Below are positions 16,743 through 27,480 of a stretch of DNA of 64,000 nt, one piece after another. The notes under the pieces are model-generated. The model had not been told where the DNA came from. It saw only the letters and a list, made by a program, of their open reading frames with translations, and did not search any database. This DNA is from an uncultured Clostridia bacterium (lineage in GTDB: Bacteria > Bacillota > Clostridia > Christensenellales > Pumilibacteraceae), in NCBI GenBank assembly GCA_948440265.1, contig CAOJOK010000001.1, forward strand, positions 248,001-312,000, given 5' to 3'. Every line of letters begins with the position of its first letter. The stretch's first letter is position 1. A program made the translations under genes and the position numbers.

Positions 16743-18270
16743 TCCCTGTTCTCCTGTCCAAACTGCGATACTGAATAGCTTCGGCTATATGCTTCATTTC
16801 TATATTCTCTTTTCCGTCCAAATCGGCGATTGTGCGTGCAACTTTAAGTATGCGCGAATATCCTCGGGCAGAAAAACCGAGTTTATCGAAAGCTGCTTCC
16901 ATCATTTCGTTACATTCTTTATTCAATTTACAATAGGTTTTTAATAAACGGCTATTCATATTTCCGTTGGAATATATATTGCACTCGGAAAATCTTTCCG
17001 TCTGTATCTTTCTTGCCGCGTCCACACGCTTTTTAATTTCACTCGAACACTCCGCCGTCTCGTCTGAAGATATGTCGGAATATGTAACGTTGTCTACTTC
17101 GATATGCATATCGATTCTGTCCATCAGCGGCCCTGATAGTCTGGAAAGATACTTTGCTATTTGAGACGGCGTGCATATGCACTCTTTAATCGACGAGCTG
17201 AGATTGCCGCAAGGACAGGGATTCATACTCGCAACCAACATAAAATCGGCAGGATATTCCACTTTGTTTGCCGCACGGGATATAACGATTTTTCCGTCTT
17301 CCAACGGTTGTCTCAAAGTTTCAAGCACATTTCTCGGGTATTCGGGCAGTTCGTCCAAAAACAGTACTCCGTTATGTGCAAGACTGATTTCTCCGGGTCT
17401 TGCGTTTGCCCCACCGCCCGTCAAAGCGACACTGCTGACCGTATGGTGCGGACTTCTGAAAGGACGTACTCCGACAATACCGTCACAGCTATTCAGCAAA
17501 CCTGCCACGGAATGAATCTTTGTCGTTTCCAAAATTTCCCCGACATTCATATCCGGCAATATAGACGGCAAACATTTGGCAAGCATCGTTTTCCCCGTGC
17601 CCGGCGGTCCTATCATCAATATATTGTGCCCGCCCGCGGCGGCTATTTCCAAAGCACGCTTCGCCGTGAATTGCCCTTTTACGTATTTAAAATCATTTTC
17701 GAATGTCGTTCGTGCGTTGGAGGTGGGAAACGGTTTTATTTTTATAGGCTCGATAATAGTTTCTCCGCACAAAAAGGATACCGCTTCTTTTAAACTGGCG
17801 ACGCCGTATGAGCAAATTCCGTCTATATACGAAGCTTCCTGCACATTCTCAATGGGAATAACTATCTTTTTACAGCCTTTGGACAGTGCAGAAATTATGA
17901 TAGGCATAATGCCTTTCACCGGTCTGATAATACCGTCCAACGATAATTCCCCTATAAAAGCAAATTCCGAAACCTTGTCTTGCGAAAGCTGCTCCGAAGC
18001 CGTCAGTATTCCTATCGCAATCGGCAAATCGTAAAGTGGTCCTTCTTTTTTCACGTCGGCAGGAGCCATATTTACGGTTATTCTCTTATTGGAGAAATAA
18101 AAGCCGCTGTTTTTAACCGCACTTTTTACTCTCTTAATCGATTCCCTGTTTACCGCATCGGGCAGTCCGAGAACTTCCAATACGGGCAATCCGTTGCTTA
18201 TATCGGTTTCTATGCATACATCAAAACCGTCTATTCCGTGCAACCCGAAACTTCTGACCTTCGATAACAT
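16735..18270 (-). CDS. comM: YifB/ComM-family Mg-chelatase-like AAA+ ATPase
   Basis: AAA+ protein related to Mg-chelatase ChlI. ComM in Vibrio is a branch-migration helicase that helps integrate transforming DNA, and YifB is the general family name. The N-terminal Lon-like domain (Gly-Ile-Asp-Gly-Phe-Asp-Val, then Leu-Pro-Val-Leu-Glu-Val-Leu-Gly-Leu-Pro-Asp) is followed by Walker A Gly-Pro-Pro-Gly-Thr-Gly-Lys-Thr. Walker B is Val-Leu-Phe-Leu-Asp-Glu-Leu-Pro-Glu, and Ser-Met-Asn-Pro-Cys-Pro-Cys-Gly and the C-terminal Arg-Gly-Tyr-Ser-Arg-Ile-Leu complete the core. The 511 residues are normal. It sits 12 nt after the membrane-protein gene and overlaps dprA, a frequent pairing. Confidence 0.94.
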   Translation of the reverse strand: MLSKVRSFGLHGIDGFDVCIETDISNGLPVLEVLGLPDAVNRESIKRVKSAVKNSGFYFSNKRITVNMAPADVKKEGPLYDLPIAIGILTASEQLSQDKVSEFAFIGELSLDGIIRPVKGIMPIIISALSKGCKKIVIPIENVQEASYIDGICSYGVASLKEAVSFLCGETIIEPIKIKPFPTSNARTTFENDFKYVKGQFTAKRALEIAAAGGHNILMIGPPGTGKTMLAKCLPSILPDMNVGEILETTKIHSVAGLLNSCDGIVGVRPFRSPHHTVSSVALTGGGANARPGEISLAHNGVLFLDELPEYPRNVLETLRQPLEDGKIVISRAANKVEYPADFMLVASMNPCPCGNLSSSIKECICTPSQIAKYLSRLSGPLMDRIDMHIEVDNVTYSDISSDETAECSSEIKKRVDAARKIQTERFSECNIYSNGNMNSRLLKTYCKLNKECNEMMEAAFDKLGFSARGYSRILKVARTIADLDGKENIEMKHIAEAIQYRSLDRRTGNE

Positions 18271-18282
18271 TATTCTCTGCCT

Positions 18283-19821
18283 TTAAGGTTTCATCCAAAG
18301 CGCAAAACTCTTTCCTATTGACGCTCCGCTATTATACGCAAGAACTTTTCTTCTGCTGCTCATAGCCAAATCCAATAGAATCAGAGTGCTGTAAAGATGC
18401 GTAAGCACTGTCAATACAGAACATATAATCGAAACCGCCATTCCTGCGCCCGTGTCCAAAAGACTTGTCCCCGTATAGAAAGCGCTGTCAAACAGATATT
18501 CCGACGCATTGTTCAAATACCCTGCGCTTATGAGAACAGACACCGCATTTACCATTATAGTCAAGGAAAGCATTGCAAACACTTGCAGTATACGCCTGTC
18601 TTTAATCAAGACAAACGACATAAGGAATATGGCAAGCACGGGAACCAATGTGAGAGCGCCGAAATCGACGTAATATGTTGCCAATGTAAAAATCAAATAT
18701 CCGGACAAAAACACCAAGTTGGCTCTGTTTTTTTTGCTCAAATAAACAAGTAAAGTGATACCCAAAATAATTACCGCAAATATAACTGTAAATACGACCG
18801 TCGGGAAGTTGGCTCCAAGCAAGTCGCCGTTTTTGGCAAAAATATTAAAGATACCTAAAGAATTGTATCCGAATTTTGCTGCATCAGCCAAAGGCTTGAG
18901 CGCAAAACGATATATCCATCCGAAAAAGCTTGCGCTGTAATCGAATATAATCGTAGGCAAAGAAATCAAATATGCGACAAGCACAGACGAAACCAAATAA
19001 ACCGGTGTTCTTATAACTTGACAGGACTGTGCATCATTCCATATTTCTTTTGCGCTTTGCTTTTCTTTCAAAACTCTTTTCAAAGACTTTACATAGCTGT
19101 AAACAATATAAACCGCAAACAGCGGCAATAAATACAAAGCTTCTTTCATAATGAGCGCGCTTGCCGTATATGAAGCAAACAACCCGAGAAAATTCTTTGT
19201 AACCATAAAATACATACAAAGCAGTAAACCCAACGTCAAAAGCGAATATACACTGCCCCAAACAGACGAGCTAATCATAAATACGGGCGACAACATAAAC
19301 ATTCCGGCTATAATCACGCCGACATAGCGATTTACATATTTGCTTGCTATTCTATATAATATTACGGCGCTGACAGCATCGGCAATTATCAAGGGCAGTT
19401 TGACCAGCAATGCCATTCCGAAAGATGACGCCGTCAAACCTGTGGCATTTGCAATCACGGCAGGCAAAGCATATATAAAAAGCGTCAGCGGATATAAAAC
19501 AATCCCGTCTGAAGGATAGTATCCTTTAAAGCCGCCCGATGCGATATGCTCCATAGCGCTCACTATAATGTCGTAGTCTTCGCGATAGCCTTTTATGCAT
19601 AATGCAAAAACCACTCTCAACACCGTTCCGAAAAACAAAACGAGCGCCATAATCTTAATAAACAGCTTATCGTCCTTCGGCTCGACGTATTTATCCTTGC
19701 CTATAAACTTTATTAACAGCCAAGCTCCCACTATTAAAACCGCAATTGTCGTCAAAGCCATAAAAACGGCAAAAACGACGTCAACGGCAACAGAATTGAT
19801 TCCCGCATTAGATATAAACAA
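18283..19821 (-). CDS. Predicted GT-C-type membrane glycosyltransferase or related integral membrane protein
   Basis: A 512-residue polytopic membrane protein with about 11 to 13 hydrophobic helices. The first large loop after helix 2 is acidic and aromatic (Lys-Gly-Tyr-Arg-Glu-Asp-Tyr-Asp-Ile, then Gly-Gly-Phe-Lys-Gly-Tyr-Tyr-Pro-Ser-Asp-Gly-Ile-Val-Leu-Tyr-Pro-Leu). This pattern is seen in polyprenyl-phosphate-dependent GT-C enzymes such as Gpi18/PMT-like mannosyltransferases. Donor and acceptor cannot be inferred. The start chosen is the TTG at 19819-19821, which has AGAGAGGTG 6 nt upstream; the upstream TTG of a longer reading falls inside the promoter -35. First gene before comM-dprA-topA. 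Confidence 0.7.
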   Translation of the reverse strand: MFISNAGINSVAVDVVFAVFMALTTIAVLIVGAWLLIKFIGKDKYVEPKDDKLFIKIMALVLFFGTVLRVVFALCIKGYREDYDIIVSAMEHIASGGFKGYYPSDGIVLYPLTLFIYALPAVIANATGLTASSFGMALLVKLPLIIADAVSAVILYRIASKYVNRYVGVIIAGMFMLSPVFMISSSVWGSVYSLLTLGLLLCMYFMVTKNFLGLFASYTASALIMKEALYLLPLFAVYIVYSYVKSLKRVLKEKQSAKEIWNDAQSCQVIRTPVYLVSSVLVAYLISLPTIIFDYSASFFGWIYRFALKPLADAAKFGYNSLGIFNIFAKNGDLLGANFPTVVFTVIFAVIILGITLLVYLSKKNRANLVFLSGYLIFTLATYYVDFGALTLVPVLAIFLMSFVLIKDRRILQVFAMLSLTIMVNAVSVLISAGYLNNASEYLFDSAFYTGTSLLDTGAGMAVSIICSVLTVLTHLYSTLILLDLAMSSRRKVLAYNSGASIGKSFALWMKP

Positions 19822-19858
19822 TTTAAGCACCTCTCTGTTCTTATGTCTATTATTTTTG

Positions 19859-19887
19859 ATTATAACAGAATTTTTCCATAAAATCAA
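19859..19887 (-). promoter_or_regulatory. Promoter for the GT-C-like protein and comM-dprA-topA
   Basis: Minus-strand TTGATT -35 (19882-19887) and TATAAT -10 (19859-19864), 17-nt spacer, lying right after the rplS terminator. Confidence 0.8.
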
Positions 19888-19906
19888 TATTTTACAACCA
19901 CAAAAT

Positions 19907-19938
19907 AAAAAAGAGTTCGATTTTTACGAACTCTTTTT
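19907..19938 (-). terminator. Intrinsic terminator after rplS
   Basis: Minus strand AAAAAGAGTTCG...CGAACTCTTTTTT with a 7-nt loop and a T-rich end (TTTTTTATTTT). The self-complementary flanks would also allow function on the plus strand. Confidence 0.88.
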
Positions 19939-19944
19939 GTAAAT

Positions 19945-20292
19945 CTAACGAACTTCTTTAATCTTTGCCGCTTTTCCGGAAAGACTACGAAGATAATAAA
20001 GCTTGGCTCTTCTGACTTTGCCGTGCTTAACAACTTCGATTTTGGCAATTCTCGGCGAATGTAATGGGAACGTTCTTTCCACGCCTACACCGAAAGAAAT
20101 ACGTCTTACGGTAAAGCTTTCGCGAACTCCGCCGTTTTTCTTGGCAATAACTATACCCTCGAAAGCCTGCAGTCTCTCTCTGCTTCCTTCCACGACCTTG
20201 ACAAACACCTTAACGGTATCGCCTATTTCAATCGCAGGAACCTCATTTTTCATATACTCCTTCTCGATTGAAGTTATCACATCTCTGTTCAT
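19945..20292 (-). CDS. rplS: 50S ribosomal protein L19
   Basis: Large-subunit protein at the subunit interface, contacting 16S rRNA in bridge B8. The 115 residues include [36 protein letters not shown] and the C-terminal Arg-Arg-Ala-Lys-Leu-Tyr-Tyr-Leu-Arg. In most Bacillota rplS follows trmD, but here it is a single-gene unit far from rimM-trmD, with its own promoter, leader and terminator. The ATG has AGGAGG 7 nt upstream. Confidence 0.97.
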   Translation of the reverse strand: MNRDVITSIEKEYMKNEVPAIEIGDTVKVFVKVVEGSRERLQAFEGIVIAKKNGGVRESFTVRRISFGVGVERTFPLHSPRIAKIEVVKHGKVRRAKLYYLRSLSGKAAKIKEVR

Positions 20293-20368
20293 TGACTACC
20301 TCCTATTCAATAGCGTATGTTCATTGACTAACCCAATTATCCGATTTCAAGCGGAACATACGAGTCAC
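20293..20368 (-). promoter_or_regulatory. Structured 5' leader of rplS, candidate L19 leader
   Basis: The predicted transcript of about 76 nt before the rplS ATG can form a 9-bp stem (CGTATGTTC at 20354-20362 with GAACATACG at 20314-20322). The stem encloses a small CCG...CGG hairpin. Position and layout fit an autoregulatory L19 leader as known in Bacillota. The leader also contains a 12-nt copy of the rplS start region and a five-codon frame starting in that copy. No terminator lies in it, so any control would be at translation. Confidence 0.6.
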
Positions 20369-20374
20369 TTAGCT

Positions 20375-20403
20375 ATTATATCATAACAAAATCATTTATG
20401 CAA
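20375..20403 (-). promoter_or_regulatory. Promoter of rplS
   Basis: Minus-strand TTGCAT -35 (20398-20403), 17-nt spacer, extended -10 TGA-TATAAT (hexamer 20375-20380). Confidence 0.82.
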
Positions 20404-20433
20404 CTGTTTTTACTGCGCAAAATAATTTTTTAT

Positions 20434-22572
<2,139 letters not shown>

Positions 22573-22580
<8 letters not shown>

Positions 22581-23631
22581 TGTTTTCTCCGTCATTCTTG
22601 TCGAAAAAACTCAATTGCTCCTGTACAGCCTTTGGAACGGTCATATTAAGGTGTTTATATGCGGCAGGCAAACACACCCTGCCCCTTGGAGTACGCGCTA
22701 TAAAGCCCAGCTGTAACAGAAACGGCTCTATCACATCTTCTATTGTTACGCTCTCCTCTCCCGTTGCGGCAGCCAGCGTATCCAGCCCGACAGGACCGCC
22801 GTTGAACTTTTCTATCACGGCTTTCAGTATACGAACATCGGTATAGTCCAGCCCGAGCTCGTCGATTTCCAACAGTGCAAGAGCTTTTTTTGCAATGGCA
22901 AGCGTAACGACTCCTTCACCCAAAACCTGCGCAAAATCACGTATTCTCTTTAGCAACCTGTTGGCTATTCTGGGGGTTCCTCGCGAACGGGAAGCGATTT
23001 CCAGACACGCGTCACCATCTATTGATATGTTCAAAATCGACGCGGAACGGTTGATTATAATTGCCAAATCTTTCGGCTCATACATTTCCAAACGACAGCT
23101 TACACCGAATCTGTCACGCAGCGGTCCCGTCAACATACCCGCCCGTGTGGTCGCTCCGATGAGTGTAAACGGCGGCAGCTTAAGGCGCATACTCCTTGCA
23201 CCGGGGCCTTTGCCTATGACGATATCGAGAGCAAAGTCCTCCATTGCAGGATAAAGCACTTCCTCTACAGAGCGGTTAAGTCTGTGAATTTCATCGACAA
23301 ACAGAACATCATTCGGGGACAGCTTGGACAGAATAGCAGCCAAATCGCCTGCACGCTCTATCACAGGTCCGCTGGTAATTCTCAACTGTACGCCAAGCTC
23401 ATTGGCTATAATGTGCGATAATGTGGTCTTACCCAAACCAGGCGGACCGTACAGCAAAACGTGGTCTAAAGCCTCGCCGCGTTTTTTGGACGCTTCGATA
23501 AAGACCTTTAAATTACTTTTGATTTTGCTTTGTCCCACATAGTCGTCCAATGTCTTCGGTCGAAGCGAATTATCCAACTCGCTGTCCATCAAAGTTTTGG
23601 AGCTCGTTATAAATCTATCGTCCTCAAACAT
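22573..23631 (-). CDS. ruvB: Holliday junction DNA helicase RuvB
   Basis: AAA+ motor that drives branch migration with RuvA. The sequence contains [12 protein letters not shown], Walker A [10 protein letters not shown], Walker B [10 protein letters not shown], and [10 protein letters not shown] with the sensor Thr. The arginine finger region Pro-Leu-Arg-Asp-Arg-Phe-Gly and a winged helix with Thr-Pro-Arg-Gly-Arg near the end complete it. The 352 residues are full length. It starts 4 nt after ruvA. Confidence 0.97.
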
Positions 23632-23635
23632 AGCA

Positions 23636-24208
23636 TTAACCTCTCAAAGCCGCCATAACGATTTCTTCCACAGACATCTTTTCTCTGACATCGACTTTCG
23701 AAACGGCAACAGCCGCTTCCGTACTCGAATATCCCAACGACATCAATGCCAAAACGGCGTCATCCGCAACAGGCACTGTGGCTGTACCGTTGGAAACAGC
23801 GGCTACATCCGCACTGATTTTTCCTTTCAGCTCCAATAGTATTCTTTCCGCAGTCTTTTTCCCCACACCTTTAATGCCGTTAAGCATCTGCGTATTTTGC
23901 GTTGCTATACAGCTTGCAAGCGAGTGAGAATCTATTCCGCTCAATATCGATATCGCCATTTTCGGTCCGACTCCGGACACAGTCACCAAGCGCGAAAACA
24001 TTTCTCTTTCGCTTAAATCTTTAAACCCGTACAAAGTAATACTGTCTTCTCGGACCACCAAAAGAGTATATACCTTCACTTCCGCGCCGACAGACAATTC
24101 ATTTAAACAATGCGAAGACGCAATTATTTCATAGCCGATATCGCGGCACTCTATAACCGCGCTTTGAGAGTCTACTGCCGCCACACAACCTTTTAAATAC
24201 GATAACAT
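23636..24208 (-). CDS. ruvA: Holliday junction branch migration protein RuvA
   Basis: Tetrameric protein that holds the four-way junction and recruits RuvB. The N-terminal OB fold (Met-Leu-Ser-Tyr-Leu-Lys-Gly) is followed by two helix-hairpin-helix motifs, one around Ser-Gly-Val-Gly-Pro-Lys-Met-Ala and one around [10 protein letters not shown]. The acidic pin and the C-terminal domain III (Ala-Leu-Met-Ser-Leu-Gly-Tyr-Ser) that contacts RuvB are present. The 190 residues are slightly under the usual 200. It is 11 nt downstream of ruvC. Confidence 0.96.
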   Translation of the reverse strand: MLSYLKGCVAAVDSQSAVIECRDIGYEIIASSHCLNELSVGAEVKVYTLLVVREDSITLYGFKDLSEREMFSRLVTVSGVGPKMAISILSGIDSHSLASCIATQNTQMLNGIKGVGKKTAERILLELKGKISADVAAVSNGTATVPVADDAVLALMSLGYSSTEAAVAVSKVDVREKMSVEEIVMAALRG

Positions 24209-24219
24209 TATAAATTCTC

Positions 24220-24711
24220 CTAATTCAACACTCTCGTAGAATATTCGGGCATATTCGCGTGACAGATAGCCGCAGCAAGTGCGTCTGCGGCGTCATCGGG
24301 TTTTGGTTCTTCCCTGAGATTCAATGCCGCCTTAACCATAAACTGCATTTGTTTCTTATCCGCCCTTCCGTTTCCCGTCAGCGACTGCTTTATTTGCAAC
24401 GGAGTATATTCATACAACCTGCCGCACTCTTTTATCGCGCAAACCAAAATCACTCCGCGAGCCTGCGCTACTTTGATTCCCGTTGTTATATTCGTATTAA
24501 AAAACAATTCTTCGACGCTGACGGCATCGGGCTTAAACCGTCGTATGATTTTTGTCAATGCCTCGTCGAGCATAGCCAATCGCACAGGTATGCTTTCATC
24601 TTTCGGCGTTTGAATAGTCCCGTAATCGACAGCTCTCATATAGGAGCCTTCTTTTTCTATGACGCCGTATCCGATAGTCGCATATCCGGGGTCAATACCT
24701 AAAATTATCAA
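24220..24711 (-). CDS. ruvC: Crossover junction endodeoxyribonuclease RuvC
   Basis: Resolves Holliday junctions by symmetric nicking. RNase H-fold with the N-terminal Gly-Ile-Asp-Pro-Gly-Tyr-Ala, where the Asp is catalytic. Glu in Ser-Val-Glu-Glu-Leu-Phe-Phe, and the C-terminal Asp-Asp-Ala-Ala-Asp-Ala-Leu-Ala pair complete the acidic site. The start is a TTG (24709-24711) with AGGAG 6 nt upstream; no ATG or GTG is suitably placed. The 163 residues are normal. First gene of ruvC-ruvA-ruvB-queA-tgt and divergent from argG across a 119-bp AT-rich gap. Confidence 0.95.
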   Translation of the reverse strand: MIILGIDPGYATIGYGVIEKEGSYMRAVDYGTIQTPKDESIPVRLAMLDEALTKIIRRFKPDAVSVEELFFNTNITTGIKVAQARGVILVCAIKECGRLYEYTPLQIKQSLTGNGRADKKQMQFMVKAALNLREEPKPDDAADALAAAICHANMPEYSTRVLN

Positions 24712-24729
24712 TTTGCACTCCTATTTTTG

Positions 24730-24758
24730 TTGATATTTATTAGAAAATGTATTATTAT
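24730..24758 (+). promoter_or_regulatory. Likely promoter of argG-argH
   Basis: Plus-strand TTGATA -35 (24730-24735) and TATTAT -10 (24753-24758), 17-nt spacer. The region is very AT-rich, so other -10-like strings exist. This pair is the best spaced. Confidence 0.55.
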
Positions 24759-24773
24759 ATAAGTACACTTATA
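24758..24773. promoter_or_regulatory. Palindrome at the argG start point, candidate operator
   Basis: TATAAGT-AC-ACTTATA is a perfect 7+2+7 palindrome at the predicted argG transcription start, next to ruvC divergent signals. Arginine genes in Bacillota are often under ArgR, whose boxes are AT-rich imperfect 18-bp palindromes. The match to an ARG box is only general. Confidence 0.4.
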
Positions 24774-24830
24774 ATTATAATAATTTTTATTTTATATTGT
24801 CAAGTAAATAATCATAGAGGAGTTTTATAT

Positions 24831-26045
24831 ATGAACAAAACAAAAATACTATTGGCATACTCCGGCGGTCTGGATACCACGATTATAATACCGTGGCTCA
24901 AAGAAAATTACGACTGTGAAGTGATTGCAGTTGCGGCAGACGTCGGACAAGGCGAAGAACTTTCTCCGCTTAACGAAAAAGCAATTAAAAGCGGAGCATC
25001 GAAAATTTACATAGAAGACCTTACAAAAGAATTTGTAACGGATTTTATATATCCCACTTTAAAAGCAGGCGCGGTATATGAAGGAAAATACCTGTTGGGA
25101 ACTTCTTTTGCCCGTCCGATTATCGCCAAAAGATTGGTAGAGATTGCACATAAAGAAGGCGCAACGGCAATCTGCCACGGCTGTACGGGAAAAGGCAACG
25201 ACCAAGTTCGTTTCGAACTTTCCATAAAAGCTCTCGACCCCGATATGAAAATCATAGCGCCTTGGCGCATTTGGGACATTAAGTCGAGAGAAGAAGAAAT
25301 CGAATATGCAAAAAAGCGCGGACTCGATGTTCCCGTAACAAAAAAGCACCCCTATTCTATGGACAGAAACATTTGGCATCTTTCGCACGAGGGCAGCGAC
25401 CTGGAAGACCCGTGGAACGAACCGAAGGACGATATGCTTTTGATATGTAATCCGATATCCAAAACTCCGAATACTCCCGAATACGTAGAAATAGAGTTCG
25501 ATAAAGGTATTCCCGTTTCGGTAAACGGCAAAAAGAAAGCTCCCGTCGAACTTCTCACCTGTCTTAACGAAATAGGCGCAAAACACGGCGTAGGCGTTGC
25601 TGATATGGTGGAAAACCGTCTTGTCGGAATGAAGTCGAGAGGCGTTTACGAAACTCCGGGCGGAGAAATACTGTACTATGCTCACAGAAATCTCGAGGAA
25701 ATTACTCTCGACAGACAGACGACACATTTCAAAGAAGTTGCCGCAATCAAATTTGCCGAACTTGTATACGACGGCAATTGGTTCACTCCCCTGCGTGAAG
25801 CTTTAAGCGCTTTTGTCGACAGCACGCAACAGACCGTTACAGGCACAGTCAGACTTAAACTTTTCAAGGGACATATCTCCGGCGCAGGCGTTAAGTCTCC
25901 TTACTCGCTGTATGATATGGATGTTGCAACTTTCGGAGCTGACGAAGTATACAATCAAAAAGATTCCGAAGGTTTTATCAACCTGTTCGGTTTACCTTTG
26001 AAAATAAGAGCAAAAATGCTTCAAAACACAAAAAAGGACAAATAA
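24831..26045 (+). CDS. argG: Argininosuccinate synthase
   Basis: Condenses citrulline and aspartate with ATP to argininosuccinate. The ATG at 24831 has AGAGGAG 9 nt upstream and gives [17 protein letters not shown], the N-type ATP pyrophosphatase P-loop. An in-frame extension upstream would be a translated AT-rich promoter and is rejected. Other family blocks are [13 protein letters not shown] and [10 protein letters not shown]. The 404 residues are full length. It is followed 6 nt later by argH. Confidence 0.97.
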   Translation: MNKTKILLAYSGGLDTTIIIPWLKENYDCEVIAVAADVGQGEELSPLNEKAIKSGASKIYIEDLTKEFVTDFIYPTLKAGAVYEGKYLLGTSFARPIIAKRLVEIAHKEGATAICHGCTGKGNDQVRFELSIKALDPDMKIIAPWRIWDIKSREEEIEYAKKRGLDVPVTKKHPYSMDRNIWHLSHEGSDLEDPWNEPKDDMLLICNPISKTPNTPEYVEIEFDKGIPVSVNGKKKAPVELLTCLNEIGAKHGVGVADMVENRLVGMKSRGVYETPGGEILYYAHRNLEEITLDRQTTHFKEVAAIKFAELVYDGNWFTPLREALSAFVDSTQQTVTGTVRLKLFKGHISGAGVKSPYSLYDMDVATFGADEVYNQKDSEGFINLFGLPLKIRAKMLQNTKKDK

Positions 26046-26051
26046 GATTCT

Positions 26052-27443
26052 ATGAAAATGTGGTCAGGACGATTCAAAGATTCTTTAGATGCAAAAGCGG
26101 ATATTTTCAATAGTTCCCTTCCCGTCGATAAGCGCCTTTACAAACACGATATTATGGGCAGCATAGCTCATTGTTCTATGTTGGGCGAATGCGGAATTAT
26201 TCCGCAAGAAGACGCCGATTTGATTTGCAAAACGCTTTCCGATATTTTCTATGATATCAAGAACGCAAAACTTAAAGTTTCGGGTGCGGAAGATATTCAT
26301 ATGTTTATAGAAGAAGAGCTGACAAACCGTATCGGCGACGTGGGAAAAAAACTTCATACGGCAAGGTCTCGAAATGACCAGATAGCACTTGATTTCCGTA
26401 TGTATTTGCGCGATGCCGTCGACACGATAGCGGAGCTTCTGAAAAATCTGATTGAGACTTTGATTGACATATCCGGCAAAAATATCGATACTGTCATTCC
26501 CGCATATACGCATATGCAAAAAGCACAGCCTACAACGCTTGCCCATTATCTTATGGCATATTCCGAAATGTTTATGCGTGATATAGCGCGGCTTGCCGAA
26601 TGCAAAAACCGTATCAATATTATGCCGCTCGGAAGTTGCGCCTGCACGTCTACCAGCTACCCTATTGATAGACGCAGCGTGGCAAAACGTCTCGATTTCG
26701 ACGGAATATCGGAAAACTCTCTCGACGCTGTTTCGGATAGGGACTTTGCTATAGAGTTTTTAAACGACTGCTCGATTTTGATGATGCACTTATCGCGTTT
26801 CAACGAAGAAATAATATATTGGTCATCCGATGAATTCGGTTATATCGAACTCGACGACAAGTTCAGCACCGGTTCGAGCATAATGCCGCAAAAGAAAAAT
26901 CCCGATATGTGCGAGCTTATCCGCGGCAAAACGGGCAGATGCTATGGCAATTTGATATCACTGCTCACAACTATGAAAGCCCTTCCCCTTGCCTATAATA
27001 AGGATATGCAAGAGGACAAAGAAGTTGTTTTCGATACGGTCGACACGGTAAAAATATGCTTGGAAATTTTCACGGCTATGCTCCCCACCTTCAAATACAA
27101 TAAAGAAAAATTGCGTATAGGCGCCGCACGCGGATATACGGCGGCAACCGAATGTGCAGACTATTTAGTCAAAAAAGGAGCGGCATTTAGGGATGCCCAT
27201 TCGATAGTCGGCAGACTGGTGCGCTATTGCAGTGATGTTAATAAGCAACTCGACGAAATAACCATAGACGAATACAGAATATTCTCCGACCTTTTCGACA
27301 GCGATATAATGTCTGTCGTAAAACCGGAAAATGTCATTCAATCTCGAAAAGCTCCGGGTTCACCGTCCGAAAAAGCAATGAAAAGCGAAATTAAAAAAGC
27401 GGAAAAGTTCCTGCGAACTTATTTTGCAATATCAAATGAATAA
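26052..27443 (+). CDS. argH: Argininosuccinate lyase
   Basis: Splits argininosuccinate to arginine and fumarate, the last step of arginine synthesis. It belongs to the aspartase/fumarase superfamily, with the signature Gly-Ser-Ser-Ile-Met-Pro-Gln-Lys-Lys-Asn-Pro-Asp and the catalytic serine in that loop. The early Trp-Ser-Gly-Arg-Phe, Asp-Ile-His-Met-Phe-Ile-Glu, Thr-Ala-Arg-Ser-Arg-Asn-Asp-Gln and Thr-His-Met-Gln-Lys-Ala-Gln-Pro-Thr-Thr blocks are also present. The 463 residues are normal. It forms a two-gene arginine operon with argG; other arg genes are not in the window. It ends at a strong bidirectional terminator. Confidence 0.97.
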   Translation: MKMWSGRFKDSLDAKADIFNSSLPVDKRLYKHDIMGSIAHCSMLGECGIIPQEDADLICKTLSDIFYDIKNAKLKVSGAEDIHMFIEEELTNRIGDVGKKLHTARSRNDQIALDFRMYLRDAVDTIAELLKNLIETLIDISGKNIDTVIPAYTHMQKAQPTTLAHYLMAYSEMFMRDIARLAECKNRINIMPLGSCACTSTSYPIDRRSVAKRLDFDGISENSLDAVSDRDFAIEFLNDCSILMMHLSRFNEEIIYWSSDEFGYIELDDKFSTGSSIMPQKKNPDMCELIRGKTGRCYGNLISLLTTMKALPLAYNKDMQEDKEVVFDTVDTVKICLEIFTAMLPTFKYNKEKLRIGAARGYTAATECADYLVKKGAAFRDAHSIVGRLVRYCSDVNKQLDEITIDEYRIFSDLFDSDIMSVVKPENVIQSRKAPGSPSEKAMKSEIKKAEKFLRTYFAISNE

Positions 27444-27444
27444 C

Positions 27445-27478
27445 AAAAATGTCGACGGAAACAGCCGTCGACATTTTT
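27445..27478. terminator. Bidirectional terminator between argH and radC
   Basis: Perfect 14-bp inverted repeat, AAAAATGTCGACGG with CCGTCGACATTTTT, loop of 6 nt. T runs are present on both strands, between two convergent genes. Confidence 0.9.
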
Positions 27479-27480
27479 AT

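Noticed and set aside
24747..24830. In-frame 28-codon extension of argG starting at 24747
   Set aside because: It would be a translated AT-rich promoter region with Ile/Tyr runs and no homology; the ATG at 24831 has a good ribosome binding site.
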